Source of the DNA: Elusimicrobiota bacterium | GTDB lineage: Bacteria; RUG730 | Length of the DNA: 12,062 nt | Reading direction: 5' to 3' | NCBI GenBank assembly: GCA_031259185.1 | Contig: JAIRLV010000073.1 | Span: 1-12,062, forward strand | Shown: positions 1 to 8,820 of the stretch, piece by piece | How the letters are laid out: every line of letters starts with the position of its first letter | Position numbering within the stretch: the first letter of the stretch is position 1 | Position numbers and translations under genes: made by a program | Notes under the pieces: model-generated | Databases searched by the model: none | What the model was told of the DNA's origin: nothing | The model's input: only the letters and a program-made list of their open reading frames with translations

Positions 1-3000
1 AATACATTACTTGCAGACCCTGTTTTACCAGTAGGATTTGTTATATAAATAGTTCTATATCCATCAACAGCATCTGTAGGTTGAGAAACCGACAACGTCA
101 ACCTTAAAGACGTATCGCTAATAAAACTGGTCGTAGAAATTGTTATTTCATTCCCAGAAAAAGTAGCTGAAAATCCTTCTTCAAATCCTGTTCCTGTCAC
201 AGAAATTGTTTGGTTGTTAGAACCAAAACTCATTTGTGCAGGGTCAACGCTGGTTATTTGTGGTTCTTTTAGAGGTTCAGTTATAGTCAAAATTCCTAAT
301 GTTGTTCCATTACTATTATCAGGATTTATTATTGTTACATCATATGTTCCAGGCACCGTATTTTCAGTTACATAAACCCTTAATGCAAATCTACTATCAT
401 TTTGATAATTATAATCATATAACATTAGGTCATTATCTTGTGTAGTAAATTTAAGCGTAGCTCCATCTTTAAATCCAGAGCCTTGAATAGTTAATAAATT
501 TGTAGTATCTGGAATTAAAGTATTTGGAGTAATGCTTGTTATAGTTGGCGCCGAAGTTATTTCCAAAATATCCACTATAGTTCCAGTTTTTTCTATTCCC
601 TCAACTTCCGCTTTGACAGTTAAAGTTCGCTTTCCTGTTTGCGCAGATTTGGAAACATTAATAATAGCCGATACTTCTGTATTTGTCACATTGAATATCT
701 GAAGAATACTAATATCTGAACCATTAAAATATAGTTTGCTCAAATAGTCGAGAGGCTTTATATTCCCTAAATTATCGCCTTTCATAACTATAGTAGTTGA
801 CGATCCTTGTCCAACTTGGGCAGGTTCGATTTCAGAAACAATAGGAATTTTTTCTATTGGCACTGTAACTTCAGCTTGATCATTATTTGTATTATATATT
901 GTAAATTTTGCTTCTGTTGGCGCATAAGTTGAAGGAACTGTTACTTTAAACCAGAGCTGTTCTCGTCCTATAAACTCAACATCGCTTACAGTAATCTCAG
1001 CGTTTTCCGATCTAACTCGCGTCCCACTTGTAAATCCGCTACCATAAATTTTTACTAATCCATTATTTACTCCTTTCCCAACAACACTCGGATTATAACC
1101 GCTAATTTCTAAAGCGTTCATAAATTCTATAGCTCCATTCAATATTCCAAATGTACCATCGGGATTTATTATTTTTACATCCCTTTTTCCAGGTTCTATA
1201 TCAGCAAATTTGAACGATAGCGTGCCTTTTATTTGAGAACTGCCAGTATATTTTATGCCACTAACGCTGATACCTGCTCCAGAAAATTCTATATTTGGAA
1301 TATAGTCACCTTCTTTTAAAAATCCTGAACCTTCAAATGTCAATTCTTGAGAATTCCATACTGAATCATTATTGAAAGAAACAGTAGCTGTAGAATTTAA
1401 AACATTTATTTCATCAGTAAGAGCTAAATTTGACGCCAATTGGGAGCTAGTTTTAGTGTTTATTTCTTGAGCTACCCAACCATCTCCAAAATATGTATTA
1501 ATCGTATTAATTAAATCTGATATTGTAGTTGTAGGATTAATTGTAATACTTGTTGTAATACTACCATTGATTTTAATTTCAAAATTATTTGCCACAACTC
1601 TATATGTTGCTGATGTGTTTGCTCCTTCTTGGTTCCAAATTTTGAAAGCATTTTTATAAATTGGGATTTCTTTTGGATCAATACTGGTTATTTGGACAAT
1701 GTCAACTATCTCTAAAACTCCTGAACCTGTGCCACTACTTCCTCTAGCCGTTGTAACAGTAATGTCTCTACTCCCGATCATTGTATTTGCATCTATCGTT
1801 AAAGGCACTGTTATAGATGTTGCCCCATTCGTAGTAGCAGATCCTAATGTAATTCCTGTGCCAGTGATTTTTACCGTATTAGTAGAAACATCAAAATTGT
1901 TTCCTATAATCTCTATATATTTATTCGTTACGCCTCTGCCAATCTGACTAGGGTTTGTTCTTTCTACTATAATCTTTGGTCCAATATTTAAAACATTAGA
2001 TATTGTAACTGGGACAGCATCTGGATTTGTAATTTTTATAGCTCTTGATCCGATTTCCGCATTATCTTCTATATTTATATCAACCGAAATTTGCGTATCA
2101 GAAATAAATGTAGTTTTTATTACCGATACTCCTGTCCCTGCAAATTCTACTGTAATATTTTCCTGAAATCCACTTCCTGTAATTATCATATTTCTATTTT
2201 TATCTCCTTGCGCAACTTCGTTAGGAGTTGTTGTAGAAATTTTTACAGGAGCAACTATATTCAAAAGAGAAGTACCCAATCCTATCATAGAAAAAGGATT
2301 AGTAACGACAATATCTCTTTTACCAATAGTAGCATCATCATCTACATAAATTGTCGCTTGTATATGATTGGCGCTTATAAATGTGACGGAAGCCGATATA
2401 ACGGTAATACCATCTCCAGAAATACTAGCTTTTATATATTCTACTGTTTTTCCTAATTCTGTTGCAGTATAAACAAAATTACTTCCACCAATTTTTATTT
2501 CTGCTGTAGTTCCTTGAGTTAAAGATTGTGGAGAAACAGAACTAACTATAGGAGTCCCCATTACATAAAAATCCTTTTCTGTTTTTGTTGCATTAGGATT
2601 AGAAAATACTAGTTTGTTCGCGCCTAATGTAGCATCAGATGCAATGTTCAAGTTTAATGTCGCTGAACTTGTATAAACCGTATAGGTTGAAACCGTTATT
2701 CCACCTCCCAAAGCATAAATACTCATCCCAGGTAAAAAGGAAGCCCCTGTAACTTCTATAAATTTATTGCTTTCATTTGCTTTTCCATATTGTGGAGTTA
2801 TGGAATTAATAACAGCGCTTACGCCAGGAGGATAAACAGTTATAGCTTTTTCCAAAGTAACATTACTTTCATCAAAGTTTTGTATCGTGATACTATATAT
2901 GCCTTCGCTTTCAAACTCTATACCTGTAATAATTACTCTATTATTTGATGTAACAATTTTATCGGCTGTAATTGGTACGATTGTATTAGAATCAACTTTT

Positions 3001-6000
3001 TTAATAATAACTTTTACTCCATTACCAGATGAACTAATCGCAAAATTTTCTCCTTCTATATTTAATATAGAACTAATTCCTCTATAAAATATCGCCGGTG
3101 ATATTTCTCTTATAGTTGGGGCAGGTAAAAGTGTAAATTTACCTTTATTGACAATTGCGCTTTCAGAATTTGGTCCTGTTACTGTGCTAATCGTAATTGA
3201 GACATCACCTGCATATGAATTAGCATTAGTTTTTAATGTAGCTCGCGTCTCTGTAGGGGAAACTAGCGTCGTAGAACTCACTATTATCCCATGGCTGAAT
3301 GTGTAATTTGTCACTTCATCTAATTTATGCCCTGTTATAGTAACTTCCATCGTTCCGCCAACTCTCATAGAGTTCGGAGTTATTGTATGAATATTTGGAA
3401 TATTTTTTGATTCAATAGTAATACTTGAATTCAATGTAGAAGTACTATTTCCAATAAAATTCTCAATAAATAAATATATATCACTTCTCTCTGTTAAAGA
3501 TTGAGTCGTATCAATATATAAAAGTATTTCATTAGAGTTAATTATCTCTCTTTTTTTAATTATAATATTTTGATCCGGAATAGTTTCATCAATACCAGTA
3601 AAAAAATAGACATCTGCATTGTTCAATATTCCTTTCCCTTTAACTGTAATTAAAAAATTATTTGCATTGATAGGTATTATAGAAGGAGAAACTGATTCTA
3701 TTGATAATGGCTCTGATAAATATAATCCTCCTTTTAATGTCCCGATAGTGCCATCTAAATTAGTAATTTGAATATCTACACTTCTATTTCCTAAATTGGA
3801 ATTTGTATTCCCATCCCATTTAAATTTTCCTTTTATTTCTGTGTCATTTTCTCCAGTTATCTCTATTATTTTTAATTTATCATTGTTCAAAAATTTCACA
3901 TATTTAGGATCTGTCCCGCTCCCATTCCATGTCGCTATATCAAAGTTTCTCCCAGTGATAATAAAGTCTGCGTTAAGAGTATCTTTAACTTGATAGTTCT
4001 GAGGATTAAAAATATCAACTTCCACAGTCTCTTCAATAGAAAAAGCTATTTCTTTTAATGCGCTATTCTCGTTATCTTTATTTGTTATCCTAAGATCTCT
4101 ACTCCCAATAGTAGCTGTTGATTCAACTATGCAATATAATTGAATATAATTTGAATTATATGTAGTCGTATCTATAGCAATGCTATTAATTCCACCGCCA
4201 ATAATTTCTATTTGTCCCGGTTTTAACGCATATCCTTTTGTAGTAGTTCCTGGAAAAGTTATTTCTTGAGTCGTATCCCACTCTATTTCAAATCTAGAAC
4301 CTGTTATTGTCATGGTTGCTAGTTTTAATCCTAATCCCAATATACTAGGTTCTACTTTTGTTATCTCTACAGACGGTATGATTTCTAAAAATGCTAGATA
4401 AGTAGTATTTTCTCTATCTCTAATTGTAACAGTTCTCATTCCTGTCGGCGCATTTTCGGAAACAGATATAACTATTTCCATTTCTTGAGAATTAATAAAT
4501 CTTGTATTTTCCGATAATATACTAACTCCTGATCCGCTTATAGAAATTTCAGAATCTGCTGAAAAACCTTCTCCTTTCAAAATAATAGATTTTCGTTCGT
4601 ATCCTACTGGAACTGTAACTGAACTATTTACAATTTTAAGAGGGGTTCTAACGTCAAAAAGTCCATCTCCTTGCCCTTGCGATTCTATAGTCGTGTTTGT
4701 ACTGTCTATATAATTAACGACGCCTATATCGTATAATCCGCTTTCGACATTTGGTGATATATAAGCATTCGCAGTTATTTGAGTGTTTCCAGTATAGTAA
4801 GCATCCAATAAATAAATATATTTCTCGGTTTCAGACGTATTTTGAATTATATTATTTTGATCCGTTGCTGTATAGGTAGAAATGTCCATAAAGTTTCCAC
4901 TAAATGTTAATTTAAAATTCTTATTAAAATTTTGACCTTTTATTTCCAAATATCTAGTTGTTCCTCTCATAACACTTGTGGGACTACAAGATTCAATAAT
5001 AGGCGGAGCTATTACCTTTAGAATGCCAATAGCAAATAGCCCAGTCGGGTTAATAACTTTTATTTCTCTGTCTGTTTTTTCTGCGCTACTATTTACATCG
5101 CATCTAAATGTTATACTATTCTCGGAAGTAACAGTCACTGTTGAAATAATTATCCCAGAACCGCTAATAACAACACTTGCTCCTCTTTCAAAATTTTGCC
5201 CCTGTATTACAACGTCTTTATTGGTATCTCCTTGACTAACTGTATTTGCAATTTCTGTAATAATTGGACGGTTTGGAATCGTCAATATACCTCTTTTTGT
5301 CGCCGTACTATTATTATTTTCAAAATATAATCCAACATCATGCGTTCCAGAAATTACATTTGAGCCAACAAGAATGGTACATGAAACTTGGACTTTACTG
5401 ACACACACGCTAGATACAAAAACAATTTCATTTGATACATCGCCTGTGGTGAAATTTTTTACTTCGTTGCCATCTATAAGAATCTTAAAATTTGACGTAG
5501 TATCAAAATTTGTTCCATTTATATAAAAACTATATTCGGTTTCTGGCGCTACCATATTTGGGCTTATATCTGTTATGTCGTGTTTTTCTTTTATTAGAAA
5601 AAAATCTTGCCTGATTTGCGTAGCATCGAATTCTGGGTTTTTAACAATCAATGAATAATAACCTTCTTCTATCTCCTGTTTAACCTCTACGTTAATAATA
5701 GCTTGAGTTGATGAAACTGTGATAGTTGAGATGACGATATTTTCTTCGGGACAAGAAAAAATTGCAGAATCAGAAAAGCCGCTTCCTGTTATAGTTATTT
5801 CTTTTTTATCGCCTTGGTATAATGTTACTGGTGAACCTGAAATTTGCGGATTATTGTATGAGCTAGTCGATACTTTCAAAGTTACAGTTGAAATAGCAAC
5901 ATAATTAGGATTTTGAACTGTGATATAATGATCTCCCAAAGTATTTTTAGCTTTGTCTGCCGTTATAGCAACTGACAAAGAATTTGAAGTTTTTTTGCCT

Positions 6001-7706
6001 AATAGAACAAGTGTTAAACCTGTCCCAGAAATCGTTGTTAATGTTGGATTATCTTCAAATTCTCCTGTCCCAGCCGTTATAGTAAAAGTACTAGTAACGC
6101 CTTGATATATTTCAGAAGGAGCAATTGATAAATTGGCAATTTTATTATAATCTGATTCAGTAATAGTCATATAAACTGCTCTTGCGGAATTATATGTAGC
6201 ATTTTTAATTAATAATGTTTTTTGCCCTAATGTTGCTTTGCTATCTGCTTGAATATAAGCCCATAATGTAGTTTTATCTATAAAAATTACATTTTTTACG
6301 GTTATTCCTTCTCCTTCTGCAGCTGTTACGCTCACATCTGGCGCAAATTCAGCATTAGTAGCAGTTATTGTAAATGTAGAAATCTGCCCTTGATTTATTG
6401 TAATAGGAGTTAGATTATCGGTGGCAACTATATTATTAATTTTTATTGTAGAAGTTTCTAATTTTGATTTTGCAGATTGAGCAATTACTAATGTACAAAT
6501 TCCGCTTGTATCATATGTTTCATTATTTATAGTTAATGTCCTGTTTCCTACTACAGCAGTAGGGGAAACTTTTACATACACATTTAATTGTGATTTGCTT
6601 ATTCTAGAAACTGACTCGATTGTGACATCTTCGCTATTGCTAGTTACTGTAGGCAGTTTTTCTTCATCAAAGCCTTCACCAGTACCAGTAGTTGAATTTA
6701 TTATTATCTCTCCTTCATATCCTTGTTCATAACTAGAATTTATAGATGGTTTTGGTGTAATTTTGGGAGTTATTGTTATAGAAGAATAGGTAACATTATT
6801 TGCTCTGCCACTTTTACCATCAGGATTAATAACTGTTATAGTTCGATTTCCAATTGCTGTGTCTCTATCTATACTAAGATTAACAACTATCTGTGTAGGA
6901 GTAGCAACAGTATCGGCAATAGTAATTCCATCTCCACTAATTTCGACTGAACTATCTGTGTGGAATCCTGTTCCATTTATTCTCAATTGTATAGATTCTT
7001 GTCCTTGATAAAATTTAGATTTACTAATGCCTGATATTGTTGGTTTAGGATATAGAGTGAATATTTGTTGCATATTACCTTGACCATCTTCGGACATACC
7101 TATTCCAGTATCTCCTGCAGTAATCCCTATCATATATGGCCCGCCTGGTGTTCCAGCACTCAAATCTAAACTAGAAATAGAGATAATTGTAGCAGGAGAA
7201 CCAAGACTGCCTGCACTTTGTGTAACAGTTACTCCTGCAAAATTAATGATGTTACCACCATTGAAATATTTTCCGTAAATAGTAAGACTAGCACCTGTTC
7301 TTTGATAATCTGCTATTGGGATACAGCTCAATATCATTGGTTTTGAGACAATAGTGAGTAGACTTCCGTTTTGAGAACCAGATCCATATACTACAGTCAC
7401 AGTTTGGGGTCCAAGTACAGCATCTCTCATAACTGTAACTTTTGCTGAAACCGCTCTTTTGCCAAGATATGAAACTTCTTCTATAGAACATCCTGGAATT
7501 GAGACACCGACATCACTTACGTCATCTTTCCAAGTTGTAGGCTCATCTATATCACTATTTGTAATTATTGTGACAGTAACTGGACCTTCTCCTTGATTGA
7601 GCCTATTAGGAGATATAGAAGTAACATCAGCTGAAACAAAAGAATATAAGCCAATAAAAATAAACATCAAAAACATCATCAATAAAGAAATCAAAAATTT
7701 CTTCAA
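1..7706 (-). CDS. Giant exported multi-IPT/TIG (Ig-like) surface protein, C-terminus outside window
   Basis: The frame is open without a stop from 7706 to the left edge (2568 codons); I read every codon on this strand. I place the start at TTG 7706-7704 because AAAGAGG lies 7 bases upstream and the codons after it give a classic signal peptide: KK, a hydrophobic core over residues 4-24, and a probable cut after VSA at residue 26. The later in-frame ATG codons would remove the basic n-region. The mature chain is a tandem array of about 26 modules. Typical units start with P-x-I-x-x-I-x-P, then a G-x-G-F turn (for example GTGF, GSGF), a GI-x-I strand and a closing G-x-R-x-I-x-I-x-NPDG strand, which is the pattern of IPT/TIG immunoglobulin-like domains. 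Cysteine is rare. A role as adhesin, stalk or S-layer-like surface filament is inference. No anchor or secretion domain is visible because the C-terminus lies outside the window. G+C looks higher than in neighbouring genes. Confidence 0.9.
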   Translation of the reverse strand, partial: MKKFLISLLMMFLMFIFIGLYSFVSADVTSISPNRLNQGEGPVTVTIITNSDIDEPTTWKDDVSDVGVSIPGCSIEEVSYLGKRAVSAKVTVMRDAVLGPQTVTVVYGSGSQNGSLLTIVSKPMILSCIPIADYQRTGASLTIYGKYFNGGNIINFAGVTVTQSAGSLGSPATIISISSLDLSAGTPGGPYMIGITAGDTGIGMSEDGQGNMQQIFTLYPKPTISGISKSKFYQGQESIQLRINGTGFHTDSSVEISGDGITIADTVATPTQIVVNLSIDRDTAIGNRTITVINPDGKSGRANNVTYSSITITPKITPKPSINSSYEQGYEGEIIINSTTGTGEGFDEEKLPTVTSNSEDVTIESVSRISKSQLNVYVKVSPTAVVGNRTLTINNETYDTSGICTLVIAQSAKSKLETSTIKINNIVATDNLTPITINQGQISTFTITATNAEFAPDVSVTAAEGEGITVKNVIFIDKTTLWAYIQADSKATLGQKTLLIKNATYNSARAVYMTITESDYNKIANLSIAPSEIYQGVTSTFTITAGTGEFEDNPTLTTISGTGLTLVLLGKKTSNSLSVAITADKAKNTLGDHYITVQNPNYVAISTVTLKVSTSSYNNPQISGSPVTLYQGDKKEITITGSGFSDSAIFSCPEENIVISTITVSSTQAIINVEVKQEIEEGYYSLIVKNPEFDATQIRQDFFLIKEKHDITDISPNMVAPETEYSFYINGTNFDTTSNFKILIDGNEVKNFTTGDVSNEIVFVSSVCVSKVQVSCTILVGSNVISGTHDVGLYFENNNSTATKRGILTIPNRPIITEIANTVSQGDTNKDVVIQGQNFERGASVVISGSGIIISTVTVTSENSITFRCDVNSSAEKTDREIKVINPTGLFAIGILKVIAPPIIESCSPTSVMRGTTRYLEIKGQNFNKNFKLTFSGNFMDISTYTATDQNNIIQNTSETEKYIYLLDAYYTGNTQITANAYISPNVESGLYDIGVVNYIDSTNTTIESQGQGDGLFDVRTPLKIVNSSVTVPVGYERKSIILKGEGFSADSEISISGSGVSILSENTRFINSQEMEIVISVSENAPTGMRTVTIRDRENTTYLAFLEIIPSVEITKVEPSILGLGLKLATMTITGSRFEIEWDTTQEITFPGTTTKGYALKPGQIEIIGGGINSIAIDTTTYNSNYIQLYCIVESTATIGSRDLRITNKDNENSALKEIAFSIEETVEVDIFNPQNYQVKDTLNADFIITGRNFDIATWNGSGTDPKYVKFLNNDKLKIIEITGENDTEIKGKFKWDGNTNSNLGNRSVDIQITNLDGTIGTLKGGLYLSEPLSIESVSPSIIPINANNFLITVKGKGILNNADVYFFTGIDETIPDQNIIIKKREIINSNEILLYIDTTQSLTERSDIYLFIENFIGNSTSTLNSSITIESKNIPNIHTITPNSMRVGGTMEVTITGHKLDEVTNYTFSHGIIVSSTTLVSPTETRATLKTNANSYAGDVSITISTVTGPNSESAIVNKGKFTLLPAPTIREISPAIFYRGISSILNIEGENFAISSSGNGVKVIIKKVDSNTIVPITADKIVTSNNRVIITGIEFESEGIYSITIQNFDESNVTLEKAITVYPPGVSAVINSITPQYGKANESNKFIEVTGASFLPGMSIYALGGGITVSTYTVYTSSATLNLNIASDATLGANKLVFSNPNATKTEKDFYVMGTPIVSSVSPQSLTQGTTAEIKIGGSNFVYTATELGKTVEYIKASISGDGITVISASVTFISANHIQATIYVDDDATIGKRDIVVTNPFSMIGLGTSLLNIVAPVKISTTTPNEVAQGDKNRNMIITGSGFQENITVEFAGTGVSVIKTTFISDTQISVDINIEDNAEIGSRAIKITNPDAVPVTISNVLNIGPKIIVERTNPSQIGRGVTNKYIEIIGNNFDVSTNTVKITGTGITLGSATTNGATSITVPLTIDANTMIGSRDITVTTARGSSGTGSGVLEIVDIVQITSIDPKEIPIYKNAFKIWNQEGANTSATYRVVANNFEIKINGSITTSITINPTTTISDLINTINTYFGDGWVAQEINTKTSSQLASNLALTDEINVLNSTATVSFNNDSVWNSQELTFEGSGFLKEGDYIPNIEFSGAGISVSGIKYTGSSQIKGTLSFKFADIEPGKRDVKIINPDGTFGILNGAIEFMNALEISGYNPSVVGKGVNNGLVKIYGSGFTSGTRVRSENAEITVSDVEFIGREQLWFKVTVPSTYAPTEAKFTIYNTNNDQAEVTVPIEKIPIVSEIEPAQVGQGSSTTIVMKGDNLGNIKPLDYLSKLYFNGSDISILQIFNVTNTEVSAIINVSKSAQTGKRTLTVKAEVEGIEKTGTIVDILEITSAPTITSITPNTLIPDTTNLLTIQGSGFKDGATLKFTTQDNDLMLYDYNYQNDSRFALRVYVTENTVPGTYDVTIINPDNSNGTTLGILTITEPLKEPQITSVDPAQMSFGSNNQTISVTGTGFEEGFSATFSGNEITISTTSFISDTSLRLTLSVSQPTDAVDGYRTIYITNPTGKTGSASNV
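3..7628 (-). repeat. Tandem array of about 26 diverged IPT/TIG-like modules (protein level)
   Basis: I located module starts by the recurring P-x-I opening. Approximate residues are 27, 122, 221, 319, 418, 523, 620, 709, 814, 901, 1022, 1111, 1227, 1333, 1437, 1530, 1626, 1719, 1820, 1910, 2004, 2099, 2198, 2288, 2387 and 2482; the last is cut by the window edge. The period is 87-121 residues, averaging about 98. Modules differ strongly in sequence and I saw no long exact DNA repeats, so the duplications are old or under diversifying pressure. The most regular units, such as those near residues 221, 1719, 1820 and 2482, keep the turn G-x-G-F, while those near 319, 418 and 523 have weak cores. 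The frame is conserved across the whole array, so the protein is under selection. Confidence 0.8.
1376..1640 (-). other. Atypical module resembling a flagellin IN motif
   Basis: Residues about 2022-2111 of the giant protein break the IPT pattern. There is no G-x-G-F turn. Instead the chain reads as F-E-I-K-INGS, several Thr/Ser/Ile residues, then ISDLINTIN followed by an aromatic and Gly-rich turn and a run of Ser/Ala/Leu/Asn. The order 'xxIxINGxxIxI...TxxDLxxxIN' is that of the IN motif found in flagellins and in FliD. It occupies roughly one module period, so it looks like replacement of a module rather than an extra insertion. Recognition is by pattern only. Confidence 0.4.
7629..7706 (-). 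other. Sec signal peptide of the giant surface protein
   Basis: Residues 1-26 comprise Met-Lys-Lys, about 20 hydrophobic residues rich in Leu, Phe, Met and Ile, a small helix-breaking Gly at 19, and the cleavage-like ending SFVSA before Asp27. This is a standard Sec type I signal; there is no lipobox cysteine at the cut. It indicates export of the whole repeat array. The cut site is predicted by eye from the -3/-1 rule. Confidence 0.8.
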
Positions 7707-7713
7707 AGTATAA

Positions 7714-7720
7714 CCTCTTT
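7714..7720 (-). promoter_or_regulatory. Ribosome binding site deciding the TTG start of the giant gene
   Basis: AAAGAGG on the minus strand ends 7 bases before TTG 7706-7704. No comparable site precedes the in-frame ATG codons a few residues later, so it supports the TTG start. Confidence 0.7.
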
Positions 7721-7731
7721 ATATAGAAATC

Positions 7732-7760
7732 ATTATATACGCCAACTTAAAGACTCAATA
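7732..7760 (-). promoter_or_regulatory. Probable sigma70 promoter of the giant gene
   Basis: A perfect -10 hexamer TATAAT lies at 7737-7732 (minus strand). The -35 is poor: TATTGA at 7760-7755 with a 17-base spacer, or TTGAGT at 7758-7753 with 15. Transcription would begin near 7725, giving a leader of about 20 bases that just contains the ribosome binding site. The whole spacer is AT-rich, so chance matches are easy. Confidence 0.45.
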
Positions 7761-7849
7761 ATAAAATAATACATTATTTTAAAATATCAAATTTTATATA
7801 TAATAAAGTTTCATAAATTAAAAATTTATTCTCTATAATAATAATATAA

Positions 7850-7874
7850 AAACAAAAAAAAATTTTTTTTGTTT
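7850..7874. repeat. AT-only near-perfect palindrome in the atpE to giant-gene spacer
   Basis: AAAC followed by nine A is followed by eight T and GTTT, so 12 bases on each side are complementary around one central A. It lies 129 bases beyond the stop of the ATPase subunit E gene in the direction of transcription. With no G+C-rich stem and no loop it is a poor intrinsic terminator, though it could act as a bent or cruciform element. A second perfect 9-base inverted repeat pairs 7895-7903 with 7935-7943. I see no gene in the rest of 7761-8003. Confidence 0.35.
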
Positions 7875-8003
7875 AAAAGATGTTTCGCTACTTATTTGTT
7901 TATGCATTAGTCAAAATTAAATCAAAATTCAAAAATAAACAAAAAAAGTTATTTATTTTTTTTTTTGAAAGATAAAATTTTTTTATAATTTTAAATACAA
8001 TAT

Positions 8004-8633
8004 TCATTTTTGTTCAAACAAAATATTTGAGAGTTCTATCTCATTCTTTAGCTTTAAATCTTTAATAATCACTTCAAGAGATAAATCAATCGTCAAATTT
8101 TCTTCGCTATAAATAACCCCGAAATCAATGTCTGTTGTAAAAATAATAGAAACTCCATTTTCATTAAAATTTGATTTTTTCAAAATATAATTTTTTATAT
8201 TATTTTCAAAATCGTTTTGCGAATTTGAACTTGAATTTGAATTTAAACTCAAAAATCCTTTTCCAATAAAAATTTTGCTATTTTTTTTTAGATTAGTTAG
8301 TTTATCAATAGATTTAAATATATATGATAAGTATTGTTTTTCGTTCCAATTTTTCAATTTATAAATAAAATCTACAAAAACAGAATCTAAAATATTTCTT
8401 TTTACATTCAAAATGCTTTTTCGCTTATATAAGTCTAGATCGATTTCTTGCTTTTGTTTTTCATTATTTATTTTATCTTGAGTTTTCTTTAATTCAGAAT
8501 CTTTGTATTGTATAATTTCTTTATCAAAACTTTGTTTTATAGCATCAATATCTTGATTTGTTTCTAATTCGATTTTTTTTAGAACTTTTTGATCATTTGC
8601 ATCCATTTTTTTTATCAAATTTTCTATAGTCAA
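8004..8633 (-). CDS. atpE: V/A-type ATP synthase subunit E (peripheral stalk)
   Basis: The 209-residue product has the length and architecture of the V/A-type ATPase subunit E family (also called NtpE/AtpE). Residues 1 to about 75 are a highly charged Lys/Glu/Asp/Gln-rich coiled coil, and 76-209 form the globular head. The diagnostic C-terminal stretch is at 168-193: DIDFGVIYSEENLTIDLSLE corresponds to the family's 'GGV...dG.i.v.nTLe.rL' strand-turn-helix and is followed by the closing amphipathic helix ending LSNILF. Subunit E pairs with G/H to form the stator stalk holding the A3B3 head. The start is TTG 8633-8631, with AGGAG only 6 bases upstream. Unlike usual operons, no A, B, D, I or K gene follows: 298 bases later comes the giant surface gene. 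A Ser/Asn-rich loop at 131-139 looks like low-complexity drift. The alternative, a FliH/YscL-like protein, is less likely given the C-terminal pattern. Confidence 0.78.
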   Translation of the reverse strand: MTIENLIKKMDANDQKVLKKIELETNQDIDAIKQSFDKEIIQYKDSELKKTQDKINNEKQKQEIDLDLYKRKSILNVKRNILDSVFVDFIYKLKNWNEKQYLSYIFKSIDKLTNLKKNSKIFIGKGFLSLNSNSSSNSQNDFENNIKNYILKKSNFNENGVSIIFTTDIDFGVIYSEENLTIDLSLEVIIKDLKLKNEIELSNILFEQK

Positions 8634-8639
8634 TTTTTA

Positions 8640-8644
8640 CTCCT
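8640..8644 (-). promoter_or_regulatory. Ribosome binding site deciding the TTG start of subunit E
   Basis: AGGAG ends 6 bases upstream of TTG 8633-8631, which is ideal spacing. It justifies the TTG start. Confidence 0.75.
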
Positions 8645-8724
8645 AAGAAATATCGTATTTTTTTCAAAAAATATATAAAATATTCAGTCTGGATTGATTC
8701 ATTTATGTATTTTAAAATTTATAT

Positions 8725-8753
8725 ATTATATAATTAATTATGTTAATTGGCAA
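8725..8753 (-). promoter_or_regulatory. Near-consensus sigma70 promoter for the subunit E gene
   Basis: On the minus strand, TTGCCA (8753-8748), a 17-base spacer and a perfect TATAAT (8730-8725) give five -35 matches out of the six bases of TTGACA and six -10 matches. Transcription would start near 8718 and give a leader of about 85 bases. This is the best promoter-like site in the window. Confidence 0.6.
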
Positions 8754-8775
8754 TAATATATCTTGATATTAAAAT
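8747..8775 (+). promoter_or_regulatory. Divergent promoter reading toward the IS110 leader
   Basis: On the plus strand, TTGGCA (8747-8752), 17 bases, then TAAAAT (8770-8775). Its -35 overlaps the -35 of the minus-strand promoter because TTGGCAA reads TTGCCAA on the other strand. It would start near 8782, about 40 bases before the structured leader. The -10 has one mismatch, and AT-richness raises the chance of coincidence. Confidence 0.4.
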
Positions 8776-8820
8776 ATAAATAAAATAAAGTAAAGAAAAT
8801 AATATAATTATAGAATATAA

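Noticed and set aside
1699-5904. Short plus-strand open frames (for example 1699-1947, 2091-2456, 2887-3087, 3796-3993, 4978-5235, 5719-5904)
   Set aside because: They lie antisense to the continuous giant gene, have no ribosome binding sites of note, and their composition is that of the complement of Ig-like repeat codons.
6723-7491. Open frames at 6723-6950 (+) and 7288-7491 (-)
   Set aside because: Both overlap the signal-proximal part of the giant gene in other frames. Their products (Tyr/Asn/Cys/Ser-rich) have no protein-like pattern.
1-7706. CRISPR array or recent DNA tandem repeat
   Set aside because: The periodicity exists only at the protein level. There are no short identical repeats with regular spacers, and the module DNA sequences are strongly diverged.
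7895-7943. Inverted repeat 7895-7903 / 7935-7943 as terminator of the subunit E gene
   Set aside because: The loop is 31 bases, the stem is almost all A:T and no clear U-run follows, so it is no better than chance in this spacer.
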